Positions 9,026-16,930 of a DNA stretch of 64,000 bases are shown here, piece by piece. Every line of letters starts with the position of its first letter. Position 1 is the first letter of the stretch. This DNA comes from a virus. The position numbers and the translations under genes are program-made. The DNA lies in IMG/VR virus record IMGVR_UViG_3300027759_006101, positions 248,001 through 312,000 of that record; one strand, 5' to 3'. Below the pieces are notes generated by a model that was not told where the DNA came from, did not search any database, and was given only the letters and a program-made list of their open reading frames with translations.

Positions 9026-9680
9026 ATCTAAATCTTGTAGCATTGAAATTTTGCAATATTTCTTGTTGTGTGAGGGCTCTGTTGTAAATAAGAGCCCCAG
9101 CAATTCTTCCTGTAAAATTATTACCATTGTCATATGAACCAATATTTATGTCTTGGCTTCCGGTAAAAGCTGTGGTATTAGCACTTGTTCCATCTTGAGT
9201 ACCATTTAGATATAGTTTCCAGCCTGATGTGCTGCTGTATGTAACTGCGCAAAAATACCATCTATTCAGTGATAGTGTTGTTGAACCAACTACTGTATTC
9301 CAAACATTATTATGCCCAGCATTTAATTTATTAGATGCAAAAAGCCAAAATGCGTGTTGTGCAGTATTTCCACCACTTATAATATTGTTTGAAGTTGAAA
9401 AATTTGTTACATAAATATATGCTATCTTTGTGTATTCTGTTTTTGAAAGAGTGTTAGCACTAGAATTTACAATGACATAATCATTTGAGCCATCAAAGGA
9501 AATATATGATGAGCTACCAGAACCAACATATGAAGCTCCATTTGTTAGGGTACTAGTGTTTGAACTTCTACTTAAGTCATACCAAGTATTTCCTGATCCA
9601 GAATAACTTCTTAGATTTACTGCATCAAGATATAGCACTAATCCATCTGATACAATGCTTGGGTTATATCCTACTGCCAT
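9015..9680 (-). CDS. LamG/concanavalin-like domain protein
   Basis: A 221-aa LamG-type protein and the last gene of the seven-member array. It opens with a VSDGLVLYLDAVNLRSYSG signature, has a WYDLS strand near residue 35, a CAVTYSS/GWKLYLNG hairpin near residue 150, and ends with LIYNRALTQQEILQNFNATR followed by RYGI. No cysteine-rich or membrane regions are evident. The start overlaps the previous stop as TAATG. Predicted function: virion-associated carbohydrate- or protein-binding domain; the target is unknown. Confidence 0.8.
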   Translation of the reverse strand: MAVGYNPSIVSDGLVLYLDAVNLRSYSGSGNTWYDLSRSSNTSTLTNGASYVGSGSSSYISFDGSNDYVIVNSSANTLSKTEYTKIAYIYVTNFSTSNNIISGGNTAQHAFWLFASNKLNAGHNNVWNTVVGSTTLSLNRWYFCAVTYSSTSGWKLYLNGTQDGTSANTTAFTGSQDINIGSYDNGNNFTGRIAGALIYNRALTQQEILQNFNATRFRYGI

Positions 9681-10336
9681 TACAATCCAAATCTCTTTCT
9701 TGTAGCGTTATAATTTTGGAGAATTTCTTGTTCTGTTAAAGCTCGGTTGTAGATTTGAGCCAATGCAACAGTGCTATTTGAATACGAACCATATCCTGTG
9801 CCTCCCCAACCTAAAGAAAGCATATTAGTAGTTTCATAAACTATAGGTGTATTGACTGATGAAACACCAATTCCATTTATATAAAGATTATTTGCATTTG
9901 ATATTGAAGTAATTGTAACGTGATACCATTGATTGGTATTTGCTGTATATGCCATAGCGGTAGGATAAGAGCGAATTACTCCGCCAATTGTTCCAATATA
10001 ATTTCCTTGTCTCCAATTCACTCCATCAGTCCAACCAAAACAGACTGCAACATCCCCTGAAGTCAAACTTGCAAATTTAGCCCATACAGATAAAGTTATA
10101 TTTGTACCTTGAATATCATTTCTTCTACCTAATGCTATGTGGTCATTAGTCCCATCAAATATAAAACTGCCATTATTAGAACTTGTAAAACCAACACCAT
10201 TAATGAGTGTTGCACCTGTTCCAGCATATAAATCATAGAATGTTAAACCACTACCAGAATAGCTTCTTCTATTAGCAGCATCAAGATAAAATATTAATCC
10301 ATCAGATATAATGCTTGGAGAATGTGCAAGTCCCAT
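9680..10336 (-). CDS. LamG/concanavalin-like domain protein
   Basis: A 218-aa LamG protein. A longer frame extends to 10465, but the ATG at 10336 is preferred: it yields the family N-terminus MGLAHSPSIISDGLIFYLDA and begins one base after the stop of the gene at 10338. The core carries SFIFDGTNDHIALG and the end is QIYNRALTEQEILQNYNATR plus RFGL. The GVGFTSSNNGSFIFDGTND block is nearly identical in several array members, pointing to recent duplication. The inferred role is surface adhesion. Confidence 0.8.
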   Translation of the reverse strand: MGLAHSPSIISDGLIFYLDAANRRSYSGSGLTFYDLYAGTGATLINGVGFTSSNNGSFIFDGTNDHIALGRRNDIQGTNITLSVWAKFASLTSGDVAVCFGWTDGVNWRQGNYIGTIGGVIRSYPTAMAYTANTNQWYHVTITSISNANNLYINGIGVSSVNTPIVYETTNMLSLGWGGTGYGSYSNSTVALAQIYNRALTEQEILQNYNATRKRFGL

Positions 10337-10337
10337 A

Positions 10338-11000
10338 TCAAATGTTATACCGTTCACGCATAGCATTAAAGTTTTGTTGAATTTCTGTGGCTGATAATGC
10401 TCTGTTAAAAATTTGAACTTGAGATATATTTCCGTTAAAATAAAAACCGCCACCAGAAAATCCAATTAAAAGACCATTACTAGTTAATACATTACTAGAA
10501 ACTGTATTTAAAGTAAAATTTGCAATTCCATCTCTGTAAATATAATGTGTTGTACTGCTTCTTACCGAAACTAAATAATGCCATTCATTATCTGCAAATG
10601 GTAAAAAAATTCCATAGTCACCACTTGTTTCTCTTATACCTCCACCCCAATAAGAAGGAGTTGTAATGCTTCTTCCTAACCAAAACCCATTGATATAATC
10701 AAATTCTATAAGTCTTGCAACAATACCATTTGAAGATGAAGGCTTAAACCATAAAGTGACTGTAAAATCTCCTGATATTGATGTTAGTGAAGGTACATTG
10801 ATATAATCATTAGTACCATCAAAGATAAAACTCCCATTATTTGCACTACTAAATCCAACACCATTTACGAGAGTTCCACCAATTCCACCCACTAAACCAT
10901 TAGAAGTTAAGCCAGATCCAGAGTAACTTCTTAAGTTAGAAGCGTCTAATTGAAAAACTAATCCATCAGATATAGAGTTTGGTCCAGCAGAAATTCCCAT
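10338..11000 (-). CDS. LamG/concanavalin-like domain protein
   Basis: A 220-aa array member. It has the signatures SDGLVFQLDASNLRSYSGSG, LVGGIGGTLVNGVGFSSANN, a DNEWHYLVSVRSS strand and the ending QIFNRALSATEIQQNFNAMR plus RYNI. The TSNGLVGGIGGTLVNGVGF stretch is shared almost exactly with the gene at 11000-11695. The start overlaps the previous gene as TAATG, and the stop is one base before the next ATG. Predicted beta-sandwich binding protein of the virion surface. Confidence 0.8.
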   Translation of the reverse strand: MGISAGPNSISDGLVFQLDASNLRSYSGSGLTSNGLVGGIGGTLVNGVGFSSANNGSFIFDGTNDYINVPSLTSISGDFTVTLWFKPSSSNGIVARLIEFDYINGFWLGRSITTPSYWGGGIRETSGDYGIFLPFADNEWHYLVSVRSSTTHYIYRDGIANFTLNTVSSNVLTSNGLLIGFSGGGFYFNGNISQVQIFNRALSATEIQQNFNAMRERYNI

Positions 11001-11695
11001 TATCTGTATCTTCCTTTTGTGGCATTATAATTTTGCTTTATTTCTTGGGCAGATAAAGCTCTATCAAATAGCTGAACTTGTGATATATTTCCATTAAAAA
11101 TAAATTCATTAGCTTCATCTCTGGCAATTCGAACATTAATAGAATTACTTATGGTTGTGATAGGAGATCCTCCGCCATTCGAAATTGAATAAGAAATTCC
11201 ATCAACAAATAAATCTGTCGCAACTTTATTTGTAATTACTACAGCAACGTGATGCCAGACATTATCATTAATTAATTTACTACAATAATATATAATCCAT
11301 CTACTTCCATCAGTTTGTAATAAAATACTTAATCCTTGTGTAGGAATATCTCCTCGAACAAACATTGCCCAACCAGCTCCACTACCATAGTTTACCAATT
11401 TTGCAACTATCATTTGTACATTAGTGATTGCAGATGTTTTTTGCCAAGCTACTACTGTAAAATTTGTGGGATTATCAAGAAAATTTCCACAATCTACATA
11501 ATCATTTGTCCCATCGAAAATAAAACTTCCATTATTTGATGAAGTAAATCCAACACCATTTACAAGAGTTCCACCTATTCCGCCAACAAGTCCATTAGCT
11601 GTTAGACCTGTTCCTGAATAGCATCTTGGATTAGCTGCATCAAGATACAATACTAATCCATCAGAAACAATTATATTATTATAATCAATGCCCAT
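11000..11695 (-). CDS. LamG/concanavalin-like domain protein
   Basis: A 231-aa LamG protein with VSDGLVLYLDAANPRCYSG near the N-terminus, NGSFIFDGTNDYVDCG in the core, a NVWHHVAVVIT strand and LFVDG hairpin, and the ending QLFDRALSAQEIKQNYNATK plus RYR. The middle third differs from its paralogues while the ends are conserved, as expected if a common scaffold displays different binding loops. Both ends join neighbours through TAATG overlaps. Confidence 0.8.
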   Translation of the reverse strand: MGIDYNNIIVSDGLVLYLDAANPRCYSGTGLTANGLVGGIGGTLVNGVGFTSSNNGSFIFDGTNDYVDCGNFLDNPTNFTVVAWQKTSAITNVQMIVAKLVNYGSGAGWAMFVRGDIPTQGLSILLQTDGSRWIIYYCSKLINDNVWHHVAVVITNKVATDLFVDGISYSISNGGGSPITTISNSINVRIARDEANEFIFNGNISQVQLFDRALSAQEIKQNYNATKGRYR

Positions 11696-12369
11696 TAAAG
11701 TCCATATCTCCTTTTTGTAGCATTATAATTTTGTACTATTTCTGATGCAGTTAAAGCACGATTGTAAATTTTAGCAATACTTATATCACCTTGTAGATAT
11801 TCTGTGGCATAAGTTTTTGCTAGTTGAATTGTAGTTGAAGTTACGTTATGGCTTGTTGGAGTGTCAGAAGCAACAAGAACATTATTAGCATATATTTTTC
11901 TTGTAGTGCCATCAAAAGTAACTCCAGCGTAAAACCATTGATTATTTTGAATATTTCCATTATTGTTAGATGATATTAAATCGTTAGCCCACCAATAATG
12001 AGTCAAATTTCCTAGAGTAGCCGTATATGTTCTAAATGCATTGCTTTGATTGGAAACAGTAAAACCACCAATAGAAATCAAGCCTCTTCCATCTGCCCAA
12101 GAAGAAAGTCTTGCAAATAAGAACATAGAGTAATTATCATTTGCTACAGGAATAGAAGAAGTTCCAGCTCCAGTAAAATAACCTGTTGCGCCTGTTGAAA
12201 AATATCCAGAAGAATTAAAAGATGGGGAATTTGTTAAAGTTAAGTTATTTGCGTTTCTTGACAAATCGTACCAAGTATTGCCTGATCCTGAATAACTTCT
12301 TGGATTTGCTGCATCCCAATATCCCACTAATCCATCAGTGACAATTATAGGAGAATGATCAAGCCCCAT
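11695..12369 (-). CDS. LamG/concanavalin-like domain protein
   Basis: A 224-aa LamG protein. Features are VTDGLVGYWDAANPRSYSGS, a NTWYDLSRNANNLTL strand, WFYAGVTFDGTTRKIYANN and a final KIYNRALTASEIVQNYNATK plus RRYGL. It lacks the SNNGSFIFDGTND block of its upstream and downstream neighbours, so it belongs to a second LamG subtype closer to the gene at 9015-9680. The start and stop overlap neighbours as TAATG. Probable virion adhesin; ligand unknown. Confidence 0.8.
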   Translation of the reverse strand: MGLDHSPIIVTDGLVGYWDAANPRSYSGSGNTWYDLSRNANNLTLTNSPSFNSSGYFSTGATGYFTGAGTSSIPVANDNYSMFLFARLSSWADGRGLISIGGFTVSNQSNAFRTYTATLGNLTHYWWANDLISSNNNGNIQNNQWFYAGVTFDGTTRKIYANNVLVASDTPTSHNVTSTTIQLAKTYATEYLQGDISIAKIYNRALTASEIVQNYNATKRRYGL

Positions 12370-13025
12370 TATCTATATCTCCCTTTTGTGGCGTGGTAGT
12401 TTTGTAACACTTCTTGGGCTGTTAATGCTCGGTTGTACATATTGAATGAAGAAATTTGACAAGCAGCATATTGAGATGCATTAGCTTCTGCACCACCAAA
12501 CAAATAATCAGTTGGAAAATTGGAAATAGTTATAGTAGTAGTTAAAACTGAAACTCCATTCAAGTAAATAATTGTTCCGTCATTTACTCCTGATTGATAT
12601 GTCATAACTACATTTTTCCAAGTGTTGTCTGCAATATTAATACCAGTAGATCTTGTTTGATTTCCACCCCAATCATAGGCAACTAACACACTATCATTAT
12701 AAAAAAAACCATAAGCACCTTGTCTTGCAATAATGCCTCTAAAGCCTCCACCTGGTGCGCTTGTTTTTGTCCAAGCTGATAATGTGCCTGAAGATTGTTG
12801 CAATGTAGAACTATTACCAAAATTTATATAGTCATTAGTTCCATCAAAAATAAAACTTCCATTATTAGAAGAGGTAAATCCAACTCCATTTACAAGAGTC
12901 CCAACAATACCACCTACTAATCCATTTGCAGTAAAACCAGCTCCTGAATAACTTCTTGTATTTCCAGCATCTAATTGAACAATTAATCCATCAGTAACTT
13001 CGATAGGTCCAATATCAATGCCCAT
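12369..13025 (-). CDS. LamG/concanavalin-like domain protein
   Basis: A 218-aa LamG protein of the SNNGSFIFDGTND subtype. It shows VTDGLIVQLDAGNTRSYSG, SAWTKTS, a NTWKNVVMTYQS strand, IIYLNGVS and the ending NMYNRALTAQEVLQNYHATK plus RYR. It shares the same glycine-rich NGLVGGI segment with two other array members. The stop overlaps the next start as TAATG; the gene follows the 248-aa LamG gene after a 3-bp gap. Predicted surface-binding protein. Confidence 0.8.
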   Translation of the reverse strand: MGIDIGPIEVTDGLIVQLDAGNTRSYSGAGFTANGLVGGIVGTLVNGVGFTSSNNGSFIFDGTNDYINFGNSSTLQQSSGTLSAWTKTSAPGGGFRGIIARQGAYGFFYNDSVLVAYDWGGNQTRSTGINIADNTWKNVVMTYQSGVNDGTIIYLNGVSVLTTTITISNFPTDYLFGGAEANASQYAACQISSFNMYNRALTAQEVLQNYHATKGRYR

Positions 13026-13028
13026 TAT

Positions 13029-13775
13029 TTATAACCCATAGATAGCTTTATAAGTGTTGTAGTTAGTTGCTACTTCGTCAGCTGTCAATCCTCTGTTGTA
13101 TACTTGAAAACTACCTACTCTCATAGCACAATAACTTCCCTCACCCATATTTGTACCGTCTTCAGCACCTAAAGCATAATGTAAATTAAAGCCATTGTTA
13201 AAAGGAGCTTGTCTTGTTAAAGTTGCAGTGCCGATTGATGCCCCATTAATATATGCAGTAAGGGTAGTTCCAGAGTAAGTCCAGCCAAGGTTATACCAAG
13301 TATTGAAAGATTTTGATGAACTTGTCACTCTATTAACTAAATTACCATGCCAAACACTAAAAGATATTAGACCACCACTTGATATTTCAATGTTTGAATC
13401 GTGCCAAGCTGAGTTTACAACAGCTTGGCCTATTTCAGAAACAATAACCCCTTGCTCAGTAGGATAACACCAAATAAAAATTGATTGGGCTGTAGATTTA
13501 TTAGGAGATGTTCCACTTATCTGCGCATTTAAGGATGTTGAAGTCATAACGTATTGATTAGAACCATTTAAGGATATATATCCACCGTCACTGCTGGAAT
13601 AAGTTGGACTATTAGCTAAAGTCGCATTACTATTACCTACATCATCAGTCCATGTTGAGCCAGAAGGAGGTGCTGTTTTCAAGTGACAAATTAACCCAGA
13701 ACCAACAACTGCTACACGAGTTGAAAAGATTCTACTTAAAGGTTTATGTTGACTGGAAAATGTGTTTAATGGCAT
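13029..13775 (-). CDS. LamG/concanavalin-like domain protein, divergent
   Basis: A 248-aa LamG protein and the first of the tandem array in transcription order. The N-terminus is different (MPLNTFSSQHKPLSRIFSTR), but the fold signatures remain: GSTWTDDVGNSNATL, GGYISLNGSNQYVM, a WYNLGWTYSGTTLTAYINGA hairpin and the ending QVYNRGLTADEVATNYNTYK plus IYGL. It starts 6 bp after the 1048-aa fibre gene. The alternative N-terminus may anchor the protein differently from the others. Confidence 0.8.
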   Translation of the reverse strand: MPLNTFSSQHKPLSRIFSTRVAVVGSGLICHLKTAPPSGSTWTDDVGNSNATLANSPTYSSSDGGYISLNGSNQYVMTSTSLNAQISGTSPNKSTAQSIFIWCYPTEQGVIVSEIGQAVVNSAWHDSNIEISSGGLISFSVWHGNLVNRVTSSSKSFNTWYNLGWTYSGTTLTAYINGASIGTATLTRQAPFNNGFNLHYALGAEDGTNMGEGSYCAMRVGSFQVYNRGLTADEVATNYNTYKAIYGL

Positions 13776-13781
13776 TATATT

Positions 13782-16700
13782 TTATCCGTAAGTGGAATAT
13801 TGACCTAAAACTGTCCAAGCAGATCCAGTTCTAATTAAACTGAAACCGACTATATCAACCTTACTTGCCGTTCCAGTTGGGGTAATATTATTTACCCATT
13901 TTATTGTTTGCGCACTACCATCTATTTGAAGTGCTGTTGACATATAAGGAGTGACACCTTGTGCTAATACTAAAGTCACACCAATGGCTCTATCATTTGT
14001 AGTTGGAACATTTGTTATATTTGCTGTAAAGTTATTGGAAATAGAGCTGTGATAAAAAATTGAACCTGTTGACAAATCGTGTGTAACTGTTCCTGTAGCA
14101 GATGTTTTTGTAGTTAATTTTTCTGATGTATATGTAAGAGTTGTTAAGCCAGAGATACTTAAATCTGATCCAATATTTAAAGTTCCACCAATACCAACTC
14201 CACCTGTTACTACTAATGCTCCAGTAGTTGTAGATGAAGAGTTTGTAGTTGAAGTGATAACAACATTACCACTTGAACTCAAGCTAGATACTCCCATACC
14301 TCCATCAGCGCCTACTCTAAATCTAGTAACAGCATTTTTTTGTAAATTTATTAAGTCGCCATTAAAAGCTGATATTGCATTTGCAGCAATAAGTGTTCCA
14401 TCAACACTTCCGTTAAAAGAACCAATTGTTTGTTCAATCAATAATGCAGCAGAAGTAGAAGTAGGTAGTTCTTCACCTGGAAAATTACCTAATCTTAAGC
14501 CATTAGTTGTAGTATTGAAGAATAAACTTCTTGTTCCACCAAACCCACTACCAGATTTATATTGAACACTTCCGTCTAAAGCGCCACCTGAAGAACCTCC
14601 AGAAGTAATCATCGGCACCCAACTCATTACACCAGCAGAAGTGGATTGCAATACTGATGAACCAGTAGCCGGAGATGTTGCTGGTAATGTATATACTGTA
14701 TTACCTGTAGCAGATGAAACAAAAGCTGTGTAATTTGCTCCATTAAATAATTGAAGTCTTCCACCAACAGAAACTGACTGACCAATTCCTACTCCACCAT
14801 ATACCCATAAAGAGCCTGATGTAGTAGACGTAGAGGCAATATTTCCACCAATAGATATTCCAGTGCCGGTAAACTGTAAATTAGCATTTTCGCTAACGGC
14901 ATTAGATGAGGCTGGATAAAAAGCAGCATAGGTCGCAGTTCCACTATTTACTGTGCCTGAACTGGATCCCCCCATAATATTGGTTGCAACGCCATTGCCA
15001 CCAGTAGTGATATCTAAAAAGAAACCTCTTGCAGAACCACCTTGCTCAAAGAATCTAAGTCTATTTTGGAAGATATCAATTGTTACACCGTTAGTAATTG
15101 TGGAGTTGGTAGCTGGCTTGTTAAGGAAAATCTCTCCGCCTTCATCACCAAAACTCTGCATAATGCTTAATTTGGTATTTGCATTTGCAGCAACAAATAA
15201 ATCGCCTTGAACTCCCACTCCTCCGCTTACGACTAATGCGCCTGTAGAAGATGATGTTGAAGATGTCGTAGATGTTACTGCTAATCCAGAAACATGTAAT
15301 ATTTCAGTAGATGGATTAAATGATATTGTTGAATCACTTGAAACAGCAGAGCCAGCAGATAACGATGATGGTGTAAATAAAATTGGATGGAAAACATTTG
15401 CGTTTCCAGCTGTGTTTACTACAATATTTTGCGCTGTATTTCCAGAAGCTGTCATAGGCACCCAGCTCATTACACCAGCAGCGGTAGACTGTAATACTGA
15501 AGATCCTGTTGCTGGACTTGTGGCTGGCAATGTATAGACTGTGTTGCCAGTTGCAGAAGAAACAAATGCAGTGTAGTTTGAGCTATTGAATAATTGTATC
15601 CTTCCACCAACACTTACAGATTGACCAATACCAACTCCGCCTGTTACAACTAAAGAGCCTGTTGAAGCTGTATTTGATGCCGTAGTTGAGGTTATTGCAG
15701 CACCAGAAACGCTCAGTATATCTGAAGATGGATTATATACTAATGTGGTGTTAGAAGATACCGCTAAGCCAGAAGCCGAGCCAAAAGATGGTGTGAATAA
15801 TAATGGGTGATTTGCATTTGTAGATGCTGAAATTACATTTATATTTGTAGCAGTAGTGGCAATTCCTGAAGAAGTTGCATTTCCTACAAATAATGTTGAT
15901 TGAGCTACATATGTTGGAGTGGCACCAGATCCAGCTGAAGTTAAAACATAACCTGAATTTGAATTTGCAGTTAATCTTGCCCAAGTAGAAGAAGTATTTG
16001 CGTAAAGTATATCGCCTACTGTAAATGTAGTTTGGAGACCAGTGCCACCATAAAAGGCTGTAATTGAAGTTCCAGACCAAACACCAGTAGTAATTGTGCC
16101 TAAAGCTGTGAGACTAGAATTTGTTACTCCTGTTCCTAAAGATGAACTAGAAAGAATAGTGGTATTATTTATTTTATATGTATTACCTGATGCTAAATTG
16201 AGAGATTCAGAAGATGACCAACCTGTACCTGTATACCAATTTATAGATTTATCAGTAGCACCACGAAGAGTTATACCGCCACCTTCAGCAGTAACGTCGG
16301 ATGGAGTTACAACAGAACCTAATTCAATATTTTTATCATCAACGGTCAAGGTTACTGAATTTATTGTAGTTGTTGTGCCATTTATTGTCAAATCACCAGC
16401 AACATATAAACTACCGCCAATTCCCACTCCACCAACAATTGTAAGAGCGCCTGAAGATGAATTTGTGGCTGCAGTTGTGTAGCCTATATTTATAGATGTC
16501 CCAGTATTTGTAAAACTTAAAGAACCAGTTATTGCAGTTCCAGCAGTAGGATAGTATGGAATTGAATTGAGTGAACCATCGTAGACAGTTCCAGCTCCGC
16601 CTGCACTTCCCCCAGTAACAGTCATAGGCACCCAACTCAATACACCAGCAGAAGTGGATTGTAATACTGAACTTCCTGTAGCTGGACTAGTTGCTGGTAA

Positions 16701-16928
16701 AGTATAGACTGTATTGCCAGAAGCAGAAGAAACAAAAGCAGTGTAATTTGCTCCATTGAACATCTGCAACCTACCACTTATAGATGCAGACTGACCAATA
16801 CCAATTCCTCCACTTAATACAATAGAACCAGTGGTAGATGAAACTGAATTTGTATTATTGACAACAAAAAGATTATCAGCACTTACTCCAATTCCGCTTG
16901 ATAATATAAAACTTCGCTTTATTGCCAT
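13782..16928 (-). CDS. Large modular tail-fibre protein (1048 aa)
   Basis: A 1048-aa fibre. I place the start at 16928 (MAIKRSFILSSGIG), which has GAGGA eight bases upstream; an in-frame ATG at 16952 would overlap the preceding gene. The shaft contains three copies of a cassette (VTGGVGIGQSVSVGGR, then YTAFVSSATGNTVYTLPATS and SVLQSTAAGVMSWVPM) and one copy of a DLTINGTTTTINS/VDDKNIELGS cassette. The C-terminal 110 residues (TGTVTHDLSTGSIFYHSS, GVTPYMSTALQIDG, IVGFSLIRTG) match a terminal module widely seen in fibres of aquatic phages. Function: long structural fibre, presumably adhesive; no enzymatic motif. Confidence 0.85.
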   Translation of the reverse strand: MAIKRSFILSSGIGVSADNLFVVNNTNSVSSTTGSIVLSGGIGIGQSASISGRLQMFNGANYTAFVSSASGNTVYTLPATSPATGSSVLQSTSAGVLSWVPMTVTGGSAGGAGTVYDGSLNSIPYYPTAGTAITGSLSFTNTGTSINIGYTTAATNSSSGALTIVGGVGIGGSLYVAGDLTINGTTTTINSVTLTVDDKNIELGSVVTPSDVTAEGGGITLRGATDKSINWYTGTGWSSSESLNLASGNTYKINNTTILSSSSLGTGVTNSSLTALGTITTGVWSGTSITAFYGGTGLQTTFTVGDILYANTSSTWARLTANSNSGYVLTSAGSGATPTYVAQSTLFVGNATSSGIATTATNINVISASTNANHPLLFTPSFGSASGLAVSSNTTLVYNPSSDILSVSGAAITSTTASNTASTGSLVVTGGVGIGQSVSVGGRIQLFNSSNYTAFVSSATGNTVYTLPATSPATGSSVLQSTAAGVMSWVPMTASGNTAQNIVVNTAGNANVFHPILFTPSSLSAGSAVSSDSTISFNPSTEILHVSGLAVTSTTSSTSSSTGALVVSGGVGVQGDLFVAANANTKLSIMQSFGDEGGEIFLNKPATNSTITNGVTIDIFQNRLRFFEQGGSARGFFLDITTGGNGVATNIMGGSSSGTVNSGTATYAAFYPASSNAVSENANLQFTGTGISIGGNIASTSTTSGSLWVYGGVGIGQSVSVGGRLQLFNGANYTAFVSSATGNTVYTLPATSPATGSSVLQSTSAGVMSWVPMITSGGSSGGALDGSVQYKSGSGFGGTRSLFFNTTTNGLRLGNFPGEELPTSTSAALLIEQTIGSFNGSVDGTLIAANAISAFNGDLINLQKNAVTRFRVGADGGMGVSSLSSSGNVVITSTTNSSSTTTGALVVTGGVGIGGTLNIGSDLSISGLTTLTYTSEKLTTKTSATGTVTHDLSTGSIFYHSSISNNFTANITNVPTTNDRAIGVTLVLAQGVTPYMSTALQIDGSAQTIKWVNNITPTGTASKVDIVGFSLIRTGSAWTVLGQYSTYG

Positions 16929-16930
16929 TA

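Noticed and set aside
10337-10465. Extended start for the LamG protein ending at 9680
   Set aside because: The 43 extra residues come from the antisense-like reading of the previous gene end; the ATG at 10336 restores the family N-terminus.
16096-16482. Long antisense frames on the plus strand across the fibre genes (for example 128 aa here, 157 aa near 22788-23261)
   Set aside because: These mirror the biased codon use of the Thr/Ser/Gly-rich fibres; they have Pro/Val-rich nonsense-like translations and no ribosome-binding sites.
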